A stretch of DNA of 64,000 nucleotides from Polytrichum commune (lineage: Eukaryota > Streptophyta > Polytrichopsida > Polytrichales > Polytrichaceae), in NCBI GenBank assembly GCA_950295325.1, contig OX485807.1, positions 41,134,440 through 41,198,439 of the forward strand, given 5' to 3'. Under the pieces are notes generated by a model that saw only the letters and a list, made by a program, of their open reading frames with translations, was not told the DNA's origin and did not search any database. Shown one piece after another: positions 33,547 to 44,668 of the stretch (position 1 is its first letter; each line of letters begins with the position of its first letter). The position numbers and the translations under genes are program-made.

Positions 33547-33924
33547 CTTCTCACCCTTGATATTTTTTGACATGTTTTAATCATCTCCAAATTGCAGGGC
33601 TCATGAGTCTGTTGGTAGATATCCACGTTGGCTTGATGTTTACAATTAATTTGATTGCGGATAAATGAGTCAGGTGGGATTAATGTAGGGAATAAATCAT
33701 CCATCGACCCAAAATTGGTTGCTTCTATATATGCTATCTTGATCATGTGGGTAAGGGTTTGAGAGAGAGAGAGAGAGAGATCCTTATGGGATCAACACAA
33801 TTGAAATGCCCGTTTAACCCACCGCATTGTGTAAGGGTTTCCCCAACAATAAGAAATAAGTAAGGGGCAAGCAAGCAACCTTGCCTAACTCCTCTCTCCA
33901 ACTTACATTTTAACATGGACTTTA

Positions 33925-34435
33925 GGGGCGGTTTACACTATGGACCAAGAGCCATGACCATGAAATTCTAAAATATGTGATTGGAGAGTAAAGTGCTCTT
34001 GGTCCCATTTGGCTTTACACTACCTTGAAAAAAGGAGAATGACCACTAACTTTGAGGTCCCCAAAAACTACTAAAATCTGCCATTTGGATAATGTGCCAT
34101 GGTCCAACGGGTTTTCCGTTGAGGTGAGGCAAAATGCTCGACTCAACGGAAATCAAGGGAGCCGTAAGGCTGAAAATCAGCCATTGGCCGATTTTTTTTA
34201 ATATTTTTTTTCCCGATTTTTTTTGACGTTACTGTAGATCGTTGGGATAGAAATATTAAAAAAATCAGCCCAAAGTTGTCCCAGTCCAAATCCACTTTAC
34301 ACTACAAGAGTGACCAAGCCACTCAAAAATCCATTTTTGATTTTTCATGGTCACGGCTCTTGGCCAAGAGCTGTGACCATGAAAATGATTTAATTTTCTT
34401 GGTCATGGCTCTTGGTCCATAGTGTAAACCGCCCC
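33925..34435. mobile_element. Tourist-like MITE, family C, copy 1
   Basis: A 511-bp element with ends GGGGCGGTTTACACTATGGA and TCCATAGTGTAAACCGCCCC, flanked by TTA at 33,922-33,924 and 34,436-34,438. The inverted repeat continues inward for about 40 bases (ACCAAGAGCCATGACCATGA). No coding capacity. The internal pair CATGGTCACGGCTCTTGG / CCAAGAGCTGTGACCATG near 34,348-34,383 forms an extra hairpin. Confidence 0.93.
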
Positions 34436-34627
34436 TTATTGAGACTTATTGCAGTTAAAGCGTCGCCATAAAGAAGTTTAACCTGACTAATGAATTCCTT
34501 GTTGGTGCCCAATTCAACATAGCGTGAAGACTTCGAAGCTTTGTCATATGACTATGAAAATTATAATATGTGAAAACATGTATGTTGTGTGAGAATCTTA
34601 GCCCAATGTAATGTTGTTTGGGATTAA

Positions 34628-35109
34628 GGGGTGGTTTACACTATGGACCATGAAGTCGTCCCACGTAAGAGGCCTATTTTGTGTGGGACAACTTCCATGG
34701 TCCGAGTTACTAAAATATTAGTTTTCATGGTTCGTGGGCCCTTCACTAGGTGTAAACCGAATGTGGACCATGAAGAATGACCGTGCACCAAAAAGTGGAG
34801 TCATTAACTAAGTTGGAAAAAAAATCATTAAAAAAATCCAAAAAAATCATTAAAATGGCATTTTTCTGACATGGGCCCTTGCTATTTTTCCTAGACCACC
34901 TCTTTTGCTTGTCCCAACGGAAAACCCGTTGGACCATGGCAGTGGATAGAGTAGGCTTAAAAAAACAAATTTGTGGACCTCAACCTCCGTGGTCACTCTG
35001 CCATTTTTTCTTGGTGTAGACCCAAGTCGTCCCGGGACGACTTCAACGTCCAATCACATCGCTTAGACGGCCATGGGACGACTTCATGGTCCATAGTGTA
35101 AACCGCCCC
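34628..35109. mobile_element. Tourist-like MITE, family C, copy 2
   Basis: A 482-bp element with ends GGGGTGGTTTACACTATGGA and TCCATAGTGTAAACCGCCCC, flanked by TAA at 34,625-34,627 and 35,110-35,112. It shares the termini of copy 1, but its subterminal region differs (GACTTCATGGTCC near the right end), so these are sister subfamilies. It lies only 190 bp from copy 1. Confidence 0.93.
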
Positions 35110-35112
35110 TAA

Positions 35113-38000
35113 GACAATATTGTCTTAACTGATTCTTAGGTTGTTTATTTAGACTAATGATATTGTTGAGCATGGGTTGAGGCCTTAAGCTGCACAATTT
35201 TAGCTACACACACAAAAAGAAGTGTAATTGACCTCTCGTTATCAAGGTACTTAGTGTCTCCCTCCTTAGGGATAACTAATCATAAAATTTTCACTCCCTC
35301 ATGAAAATTGCATGCTCTTTGTCTAAGTGAATCATTTCATAGAAATATCTGCCTAGTAGTGGGCCAAAACTCATGAATGAATTCCAAGGGGATCCCGTCA
35401 TGACCTCGTGCTTCTCTAGATGTCATAGAAGAATTTGTTCCATAAATTTCATTCTTTGTAGTGAATCCTTCAAATCCCCCTCAAAATGCATCTTGCACCC
35501 CTAGCCTTTCTATTATCAAATTCTTCAAGTTCTGTATTTAGTTATTGGCTCTGTCTGTAGGACAGAGGCTATGCATCAACTTCTTCGGTTCAAGAGCAAA
35601 TTTCCTAACCACTTTGCGTTCACACTTAGACGTTACTTGTTCTTGTTATTTTTGGTCCACTTTATTTAATGTGGATGTTAACTATAATTATATATGTGTA
35701 TATATATAGAGAGAGAGAACTATAATTGCTCCCTAAAATGCATTGAAAGAAATCTAGTTAAATATAGTTATTTCGGCAGTTCTTGATTATTTATTCTAAA
35801 AATTTCGGGTGATATCAAAATCCTTGACCTGCATTTGAGAAGAAGGTGCACAAAATCCAAGAAAGGTTTGGTATAGTAAATATCCATGGATTGTGTAGTA
35901 AGTTTTTGCTATGGCTCAAAACAACAAAACCCAGGGAACAAAGTCTCCAGGAAGACTGAGCTAGTGTCTATAAGGGTTATTGTCACATTGGATTAAGGAT
36001 TTTAATAACATGTTAAGATCTTTCTTCCTTCATTACTTCTTAATTCCAGTTATTTTCCCACTCTTATGGTTCTTTTGTGCTTCCTCAGTAGTGAGTGACT
36101 CCGTCCTATCAAAAGGTAATTTTCTATCATTCTATGGTTTCGACCTATGTCAGTCGTGAAGCTCAACAGCTTGGCAAGTAGTCATTGGCAATTTGTCAGG
36201 ACCGAAGTCCGGGGTAATGTCTTTTAGTAACCGCATCGTCTTTGATCAATGTAAATCACAATTGCAACAATTCAACATTTTAATTTCCTTTTAATTGAAC
36301 TTACAACCATCATGCCTATCTTCACATGCTCAAGTCACCACCTTAGTCTTCGACCATCTGGTGACTCATCTCAAACAATCATCCATTTGTCAATACGGAA
36401 TCAATACATCAACAGCTAGGCGATATTCTTCCTTAAGGCTTTAGTCCTCTATAGACTAATCAATCAACATACAAAGGGTAAAGTCTTACTCCAGTAAGAT
36501 ATTCTTTCCTTCAAGGGAAGGTACAGCTTTGACAGCCTATAGCCTGCCTCTAGCCCTTCCATCTTTTCCGCTGACACTTTGCTTAGCTCTTCTCTTCTTT
36601 CCCTCTCTGACACACTAGCTAATGGCTGTGAATTTGGGGCACTAGCCCAGGCGATGGCCTCACTCTAGCCTCCCTGTCTTTCTCTCTTCCTAAGACTATT
36701 GCCCTTCTCGGCTGGCTACTAAGCAGCCCCTCGGGACCTCTCAGTCCTCTCTACAGACTATGGCCATTATCTTTTCTTGACTTGGCCCATGGCCTGATCC
36801 CACTGGTCTCGGCTACTAGTCTTTAGCCAAGTCTATTGCCCTTCTTGCTTCCTATCAAGCCTTTTCTTACTTGCCTTCTTCACGACAGGCGGTATGTATC
36901 CGTCAAACTCCCTCTGACCAGTTGCCTTGCCACTCTCTGGCCTTTTATCAGACTATTGCCTGTCTTAGCCTTGCTCTCGGCCACTTCTTGATCTTTCAGA
37001 CCATTGCCTCACCTCAGTCACACTCCATATCTCTCAACCTCTTTCCGTCTCATCTCTGATCACTCACTCTGAACCAATCTCTACTCTTCCGAATGCAAAT
37101 TTCCTCTCAGACTACTTGCCTGATTTTGTCATTACAATGCTATGTCAGACTACTTGCCCAACCTTACTTCCAAATATCACTCACAACATTTCACATAACT
37201 TACTTCAACAATCCTCTTCACTCATAAGACAAACAATTTCACATAATACTTCACTCATAATCATCTCATGAACACAAAAGAGATAAGTCCACTTCAGGGT
37301 CCAAGTTTTTCGGCCCTTTAACTTCCTAACATTGTCATTCCAAGCTTCCTGCTTGTTCAAGACTATTGCCTGGCTCAATCACTGAGCTACAGACTTCTAC
37401 GCCTATTGCTAATCTGAGACTATGTAAGATCTTGCTGTTTGCAAATAGCCTGTCTTCCTACTTGCCTGGCTCCTTCTTAATGTCGAGAGAGAAGACCAGG
37501 TGGTTTAGCCGTCGTAACCACTTCTTAACGGCTATTGCCTGTTTTCATCCCTTTGGATGGCTACTGACTGCCTATAGCCGAATGAAAGACGTTAAATTTC
37601 AAGAATTGTCCTTTTCAGACAGGCGATAGCCAAAAAATCAGTTCTACAGATTGGCATGAGCAAAGTGGACAACTATAATTGTAGTCTTTCATAGTAAAGG
37701 ACAAAGCCTTACGGTTCTACCGTTTTCTTGTTTATTTTCCCTTTAGTTCATTCACTTCTCCATGTTCCCAATATTGAATGTATCATCTTGACAAGAAGTC
37801 GTAGTCTGTTCAAACTAGCCCTAAAAGAAATGCATGTCATGAGGTAAGCTAACCAATTCCTCTCCAAGTTTGTCCACCATTTCACCCTTGATACAAGATA
37901 AATTCTACTTGAAAGAAGACTTCCTAACTTGTTCAGTCTTATAGATAATTTCTATTTGGATTGGAGATGATCCAACCCTGCTCAATTCATATATTGTAAG
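35113..38000. other. Unassigned region with CT-rich block
   Basis: The part at 36,196-37,640 is CT-rich and repeats a GACTATTGCC-like motif about a dozen times. TGTCAGGACCGAAGTCC at 36,196 resembles a gypsy LTR start, but no matching end, primer site or second copy was found. The flanks are AT-rich and gene-free. Confidence 0.4.
36500..37640 (+). repeat. CT-rich block with recurring GACTATTGCC motif
   Basis: Variants of (A)GACTATTGCC or CTATTGCCTG occur near 36,693, 36,830, 36,950, 37,000, 37,109, 37,148, 37,361, 37,401, 37,465 and 37,532, with related CCTATAGCC at 36,535 and 37,570. Spacing is irregular. Long-LTR interior or decayed minisatellite are both possible. Confidence 0.55.
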
Positions 38001-38009
38001 CTTAACCCT

Positions 38010-39070
38010 TAACTTCCCAAGCCTATGAAAGCGTTCTTTTGAGTGCATTTCACTCGATGTCAGTTGTGGATTTTTCATGGACATGTTTTGAGGTTAAAGT
38101 GGGATTTGTTCATAGGATTTTGAAACATGGGACATGAGCTAATGGGCACAAATAGTCATGTGGATTTTAAGATTATAACGATCGAAGGAAGTGATGGACA
38201 AGGAATTGCCATGTTTTATCGTTCAAAAAAAGAGCTTTGACCAATCAAACTCAATTGGGAGACAAACAAAATGCTCGTAATTGACATTTAAGTATATTTA
38301 GACAACCCACTCATCCAAAAGAATAAGGGATGTGCACTTGTGGGGAGAAAAACATCAAACGAGAGCAGGAAAAACAACAATACAACAACCGCAACTTTGA
38401 ATGTTTGTATTCCACGTTTGCCAACAACCATATCGGTGTAGTTTTGCAAACTAGCGTACGTCATATTGGCACTTGGAATCATCCAAAATTCATGCATAAA
38501 TCCAAATATACTTAAATCATACTTTTGGTCCAATAGATGGAAAAAAAATTTAATAGTTCAGCTTCTCCACCAATTCTCGTGCCAAAATGTGCAAACCACA
38601 TTAGGCTAGCCACCTTGCATTTGGAGTATGTAAATTGTCCCATATTCCTCGCCAGATGCAAAGAATTCCTTTAAAATCACATAGTGTCCAAATGTAAAAT
38701 CGAATGGTTGATGTGAGCACACATGCCATTTCTACATGAACTCCAACAAATGTTTCACTTTTATCAAAATAAATGTCATGGATGTTCATGCAAAGTTTGC
38801 ATTGCAGTGGCAATCATTGATTGGAGTCAGAGCTCCCAACACAACAAAAACATGACCACTTCCCACTTTGATATTTTATACACATTCTAGTCATCTACAA
38901 ATTGCACAACTCGTGTGTTTATGGGTGGATGTCCGCGTTGGCTTGATGTTTATAGTTATTTTAATTGCAGATGAACGAGTTAGGTGGATTTCATGTAGGA
39001 AAAAAATCAAGCATCGACCAAAGATGGGTTGCTTGGGAAGTGAGGGGTTAACACCCATTGCAATTGACCC
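38010..39070. repeat. Long dispersed repeat D, copy 2 (empty hAT site)
   Basis: Diverged copy of 32,330-33,770. It lacks the hAT-type element but contains segment C (38,285-38,525), which is absent from copy 1 and matches 13,505-13,745. The single CTTCCCAC at 38,859-38,866 marks the unfilled hAT target. Confidence 0.8.
38285..38525. repeat. Dispersed repeat C, copy 2
   Basis: Matches 13,505-13,745 in the same orientation. It sits as an extra segment inside repeat D copy 2, so it may be a separately mobile unit or a portion lost from the other copy. Confidence 0.7.
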
Positions 39071-41838
39071 CACACGTGGATGTCAACCAAAGAAAACTAG
39101 TGCATAGAAGTGCACCTCACCTCCGTCCAAACCAAGCCCATTTGTGGTTAGCTCATCTCAATCAGGTTTCACTAAATCGCTTCTAGGTCTTCGAAGGTTA
39201 CAAAGATAGATCCGTGTAGATCCAACATAACAATTATCTAAATACACATATTTGAGTGATATATGGTTGGTTGCATATCTAATAACAAACACAAAATAAA
39301 CATGTGTTTAAAAGAGATTATACTACATACTCAAAATATGTTAACCTTTAGAGACTCAATAATCAACAAAATTGAGGGTCCTATAAGACCATAATGGTTT
39401 ATACGAGACTTTCTATTCTATAGGTCTTGTGTGGGTTGTATGCAACCGCATGTTTAGGCCTCCCATAGGCTAAAGATAACCTTGACCAAATACCAAGCTC
39501 GGGGAGCCGGTCGTCAATGTAGCCCCTAGTACAAGTGCCATTGGTTGTGGCCTTCATAACTATAATCCACATGTTGAGCATGTGGAAGAGGTGGTGTTGC
39601 ACACGAATGATTGGGGCATAATGCTTGATAGATCCCCGGACCCATTGAGCATTGCTACTTGGTTGAGTGATGATATGCCCATTCAACACTACAATAATGT
39701 GAAAATAGTTGGTCCATTATGTGTAGGGTGCTCGAATGAAAGTCTACGTGTTTTCAAGGTCTAATGGAAATCATTTGAAAAAAACACTCAATCATCATAA
39801 TATCAGCCCATTTGACATTGAATATGGGATTCATAGTAAACTGAGTTTGTATGATTGTATGTTGAATTCTATCATAGGGTCCTCCAATAAGATATGCAAA
39901 GTTGACTATGATATTGTTGTAGAAATTATAGTTTGACTGGATATGCACTATCTATCATATTATATACTAAACATAAATACATAGATATTTGATTTATCCA
40001 TCGCATTTTAATATCATCGCATTCAAGCAATCATTGAAGATTCGTATATCTTTCATAAAATGTGAGTATGTTGGAAGTGTAGTGATGGATCCACGTATAG
40101 AATCAAAACAACCAAAAAATTTCCATCTTTTGAGGATATGTCCAAACTTAATCAAATAACTCTTCCATGCCAAATGTAGGCTTTGACTTTCATCATAATT
40201 TCATAATAACACCTTTGCAAAGTTACACTTTCTTCTTAGAAACTGGCAGGTGAACTCGAGTGACATTACTTTTATCAATGCAACATTTATATGTAAATGA
40301 TTATGTGGTTATTAGTATGCCCATTTAGGGTTGTACAAATCTTTGGTGGGTATTCCAAATGGCACCAAACCCCCACCAATTCCCATGGCAATTATTCAAA
40401 TTCATAACCACAGTTATTGAATTTTCGAATGATCGAATTTGATTTGTGACTGTAGTTTGACGAGAATCAAAAGTTTTTTTTTTGGGTCATTTCTTTAAAT
40501 AATCATCAATGGTTTCTCAATTCTTTAACAAAATCCGTGAACTGTATTGAATTTGTTCCAAAATTTGAGATCATTGGAGATTTGTTTTCTTAAGATTTCC
40601 AAAACCTCTAAGCCAAACTTGTTTTCTATTTATGTATTATTCTCAGAAAACCAATAATGGAAACTACGAACAAAATCATGTACTCGTCCAACACCGGTCG
40701 TAGTTTGTTGAACCATTCCATAACAAACATGTGTGAAAACAAATTTTCATGAGCAGGGCTGGAAGTCCATCCCTTAATGTTGGACCCCACCACTACTATT
40801 AAGACAAAGAGAGGTACAAATAAAAGCTGACTCCCATAAGTTTGCGGTGGATGTATCTCGACTGGATTCCCAAAACGAAATTGGGACCTCTGATACTGTA
40901 ACGAGGTCAAACGGACTTAGAATATAGACGATGCTAGAATAGAATCGACCACGTTTTTCGCCCTTGACAATAACATCGGGCCACTTCAAAGGGGTGGGCA
41001 TATAGCCCATGGCGACTATTTGTGAAATTATATATTGCCATTCTTCTTTGCATCATATATACCAAATTAAATGGAAAATTTTGACCCGGTCTGGCCGTGC
41101 ATGAAGACCAACTTCTTCCACAATGTGTGAAAATTTGGGAGTGACCGGATCGTTCCACTTTTTGGCCCCGTGTTTCTAAAATCATTCACATGGCATCCAC
41201 ACCCACATGGGCTAGATGCTCGCCTTGGCTTGGCTTGGCCCGAACACATGCACAATAATGGCAACTTCCAATATATATCTCCACCATTGTAGGCCTCATG
41301 GCCTATAACTTAGTGCCCTTATCCTCCTCTAGCACACTAATGGATTAGCTTGCGGCTACGATTTGCATGCAATTGAACTTTTTTAAAATGATGTCGCATT
41401 TTGGAGATATTGTATTGCTTTCTAGGTGCTATTTATGGCACTGGGTTTATGACACGAGGTTGCAAAGGCGTTCAACGACAACCTAAAGGTGTGAACAAGC
41501 CATGGCACTTTGTGCCCGAGCCTATGTAGATGTCTTGCTCTTTACGTTAGGGTAACAAGGGGGCCTAGTGGACACTTGGGGGAGAGGGAATTATCGCATA
41601 CAAGCATACATGGTATTCATCCAACATTCAAACTCAACCCGTTCCGTATGTATGGCCGATTCATTCCAAATGATTCGGGCTACATTAATTCGGGGTTTTT
41701 GAAGTTGGTTTTCGGTGTCACCTTAACTAGAACTAACAAGATGTGTTTTTGTTTTACATGCACTCGCACACCGTAGGTTTGTGGTTGTTTCATCCCAACT
41801 GGATTTCATTATGTTAATGATGGGAGATTTTGTGTGTC
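39070..41838. other. Gene-free region
   Basis: Positions 39,230-39,395 repeat the 7,066-7,225 sequence. Short frames at 39,582-39,936 and, on the minus strand, 40,626-41,264 have no recognisable similarity. A frame near 41,640-41,760 reads GRFIPNDSGYINSGFLK and looks protein-like but is unassigned. Confidence 0.4.
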
Positions 41839-41839
41839 A

Positions 41840-42318
41840 TACTACACCGTTTGTGGTATTTAGTGTCACATGCGTAGTAATGTCACTTACCCTATTTTGA
41901 GGTGTATGTTAGGTTATACTGATGATTGGCAACTTCACCATAAGTGCCACATCATGACACGCGGCGTTCAAGTGTGCTCACTGATATCTTGGCATGAGTG
42001 AGTTATGTTCAATAGCGTTAGGAGGTGCATGCCCATGTTACAAGTTGACTACAGTGTACACAGATGACACTTGCCATTAGTACGCTAAAAAATATCTTCC
42101 CCTTGCATACTAAGATACAAGATTGTCATCTAAATTATCGCAATGTGCTATTGTAAATGTCACCGAGTAGATTTTTTCCCACTCAAAGAAGTTACTCATG
42201 TTGACGAACGGAATCATATTGGCAATTAGTGGGCGTGACATTTTGAGACCTCTAGGCATCTAGTTCAGGCCCTTCGCAAATATTGTATGTGACACTAAAT
42301 ACCATAAACAATGTAGTG
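41840..42318. mobile_element. CACTAC-ended MITE, copy 1 (about 479 bp)
   Basis: The left arm (41,841-41,869: ACTACACCGTTTGTGGTATT then TAGTGTCAC) is mirrored by 42,289-42,318, whose complement starts CACTACATTGTTTATGG. The inverted repeat is about 29 bases with three mismatches. CACTAC termini suggest the CACTA (EnSpm) superfamily, but a three-base target duplication is not clear. Its interior matches 61,275-61,530. Confidence 0.7.
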
Positions 42319-42319
42319 A

Positions 42320-43234
42320 GCTTATTTTCATACCAAAAACATGAGGGATAACATTGTGGATGGATACCGTTTCCTACTAACCCATGGTGTCTAGCCTCAT
42401 AAGTTTGTGTTATAGACAAACAGTGTGCATTTGAAAGGCTCTCAAATTTAGAAGAGACGTGGATATATCATGGGAGCATGGCAAGTGTATACGGGGTTCC
42501 ACAATACTTTCAAAGCGATATTGTATATTGTGAACCACACTATAGAGTTGCCCATGGTAAGTCACATAAATGACCACATTGTTGACCACCATGAAGGCAA
42601 ATATATATAAGGTTTATAGAAAGAAAGAAAGAAAGAAAGAAAGAAAACTAACTATATTTTTGCCAAAAGTAAGATTGGTGCGGCAAGCTCAAACAACAAG
42701 AAATCTAACCCTAGCCCTAGATGTCTTGCTCTTTTACTACCCCAACCAATATACACTATAACCTCCATATTATCAATCTCCTTGATGTCACTCCTTCTCT
42801 TATATCTTGAAACCCTAGGAAACAAACATTCTCGGTTTCAATCTCGCTCCTTATTGTCATGTGTTCCTCCCATACATCATCGGTTTCGACATTAAAATGA
42901 ATCACCAAAGAATTCAAACCACACACTCACGCACATCACAATGTCATCATCGTGACTATTGTCATTTTTGCAATGTTGGCTTTGTGTTATTCCATAACAT
43001 CACATGCTACACTAATTCTCTTTTTCCACGCATCCATATTAACACGACATCACTCCTTACATATCACCTGCATTTTTGATTTCCACAGGCATATTACGGA
43101 GTTTATAGTGTATCTTTAGGGTTTAGAGCTCGATTAAAGCGCAAACATTACTTGTTATAAAAAATATACAAAGATTACCTTCTTTAGCTGATCAATAGTT
43201 CCATAGTCAACATTGGACTTCAAATTCGTCTACA
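42320..43234. other. Gene-free region with (GAAA)n microsatellite
   Basis: A (GAAA)n run lies at 42,619-42,647. Nothing else is recognisable up to the pogo-like element. Confidence 0.5.
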
Positions 43235-43329
43235 TACCCTACCTCAACGGCAGGTCCGGCACACCAGTGCCGGATAATTAAAGAAAACAGTGCCAAACAG
43301 GTTCGGCAAGTGCCGTTGAAAAAATCTAA

Positions 43330-43385
43330 CTCCGGCACTTGCCGTTGATGACAATTCCGGCACTTGCCGAAGTCTGCTGCCGGAG
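43330..43385 (+). repeat. Subterminal CCGGCACTTGCCG repeats
   Basis: CGGCA-AGTGCCGTTG / CCGGCACTTGCCG motifs occur in both orientations within about 130 bases of the left terminus, and the terminal repeat itself contains AACGGCA and TCCGGC. The right subterminal region has only weaker GGCACT matches. Confidence 0.6.
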
Positions 43386-43469
43386 TCTGCTTCTTTGTAC
43401 TCCTAGGTTCGAACGAAGCGTCTTTCCTCAGTAATGTGATGTTTATGGTTTAGGTTTAAGGTTCAGGGC

Positions 43470-43580
43470 TTGGGGTTGATCAGGACAATGATCTGCGCGG
43501 CTTCAAATTTTTGGTTGCTTACGCCGCTGATGCTACTTTCATTGCATTTCGCGGATCTCGGACTTTTGAAGACTTAGGCC
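43470..43580 (+). pseudogene. Captured fragment, possibly alpha/beta-hydrolase (lipase-3-like)
   Basis: An open stretch reads GVDQDNDLRGFKFLVAYAAD then ATFIAFRGSRTFEDLGR. The (F/V)xAFRGx...D(L/W) pattern recalls the segment ahead of the nucleophile in class 3 lipases. The frame then runs into low-similarity sequence. Its higher GC than the surroundings and its place inside the transposon suggest capture. Identity is tentative; the catalytic GxSxG is not present. Confidence 0.3.
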
Positions 43581-44425
43581 GGGAGAGTCAGCCGTCGTCC
43601 TCTGCCAGTGGGGTTCATGGGGTGGTTCTGGAGCTTTCCCGCAGCTTCAGGGGATGTGGTTGCAACTTGCTCGCTCAATTGTCCAAATCGGAAAAGCGCA
43701 CAGCAATACAAGATTACACACAGCAATACAAGATCTTGAACAAACCGGCTCCTAATTCACATCACTGCTGAAGGTGTGACCGCGGTAAGCCGAGGATAAT
43801 GCCAATAACAACAACTTTTTGGATAGGACAGTAAGAAGTCTTTGCTTCCGCTGCTGCCGGAGTCTGCTTCCGCTACTACCGACGATTGGATGACTGCCGA
43901 AATGAGCTTCATGGCCTTCTTAAAGAAGAGGTGAATTACCGGTAGGTCAATCTCCACCTAAACCAAATCTGTCAAGTGTTTTCGACAACAGTAGTCTTAG
44001 CAATTAGCTCGTTTTGAAGGATTCGAGTGTTTCACCTTGAATTGTTCAGTGTGAACATCATGTAGTTTTCCCCGAGTTCATGGTTTGAGTGTCCTATGAA
44101 TCCTGAATTTGACACACGCAAGCATTGTATGCCATTGTATGCCAGCTTTTCTTCAATTTAGGATGATGTCGCTCAATCTTTCTGAAGGAGCATAAGTATA
44201 TGAATGAGTACTAGATTATGTCCAGATTTTACTTGCATAGCAATGGATACTTAAGACAATCCTTGATGACCCTTCCCTGTCAGTGTTTATGTATATAACT
44301 AACAGTTTGCAATCACTTCGTCATATCCCTGTGTGCAACTTATGTCAGCTTTGTGCAAATTGAATCGCAACTCCACCTTTGAACAAAGAGTTTTCTAAGC
44401 CTAATTTTTTTTTCTCTTTGGTCAG

Positions 44426-44562
44426 GTGTTGAACCTGGAGGTGATGGACAAGAGCCGGCATTGGAAAATTGTTGGATGCAGTGCAATGTCTGGGGAGGGC
44501 CTCCTAGCTGGCTTTCATTGGCTAGTTTCTGATGTGGGCTCTCCATCTACATGCTAGAGTGA
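44426..44562 (+). pseudogene. Captured last exon of an ARL2 (TITAN5-type) small GTPase
   Basis: After a well-formed 3' splice site (pyrimidine tract then GGTCAG) the frame reads VLNLEVMDKSRHWKIVGCSA, then MSGEGLLAGFHWLVSDVGS. This is the C-terminal part of plant ARL2/TITAN5, including the SA(x)TGE-like G5 guanine-recognition loop, here CSAMSGE. A one-base deletion near 44,543 shifts frame; the next frame gives IYMLE and a TGA stop, the expected family ending. The preceding 500 bases look like the host intron and the following 100 like its 3' UTR. The exon lies inside the pogo-like transposon and cannot make a GTPase: the P-loop and switch regions are absent. Confidence 0.85.
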
Positions 44563-44668
44563 CCACACTCTTGCATTGGCTGATTGAAGTTATCCCAATA
44601 TCAAGAATGTAGGAGCAGGGGGTTCCAAATTTCGACCATTCCCTTCTTGTTTTCATACAGCTTTCAAA

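Larger units (their letters stand above)
32330..33770. repeat. Long dispersed repeat D, copy 1
   Basis: This aligns over most of its length with 38,010-39,070 and, for its second half, with 61,925-62,320. Shared blocks include GAGTGCATTTCACTC-like, CACCTTGCATTTGGAGTATG, AATTCCTTTAAAATCACATA and CAACACAACAAAAACATGAC. Copy 1 is interrupted by a hAT-type element at 32,998-33,546. A (GA)n run closes it near 33,762-33,780. No coding frame survives; the repeat may be an old non-autonomous element. Confidence 0.8.

Noticed and set aside
32921-33746. Overlapping minus-strand frames of repeated GHGWAW-like residues (83-125 codons)
   Set aside because: They are translations of the GCCCACCCAT minisatellite in the hAT-type element and appear in several frames at once.
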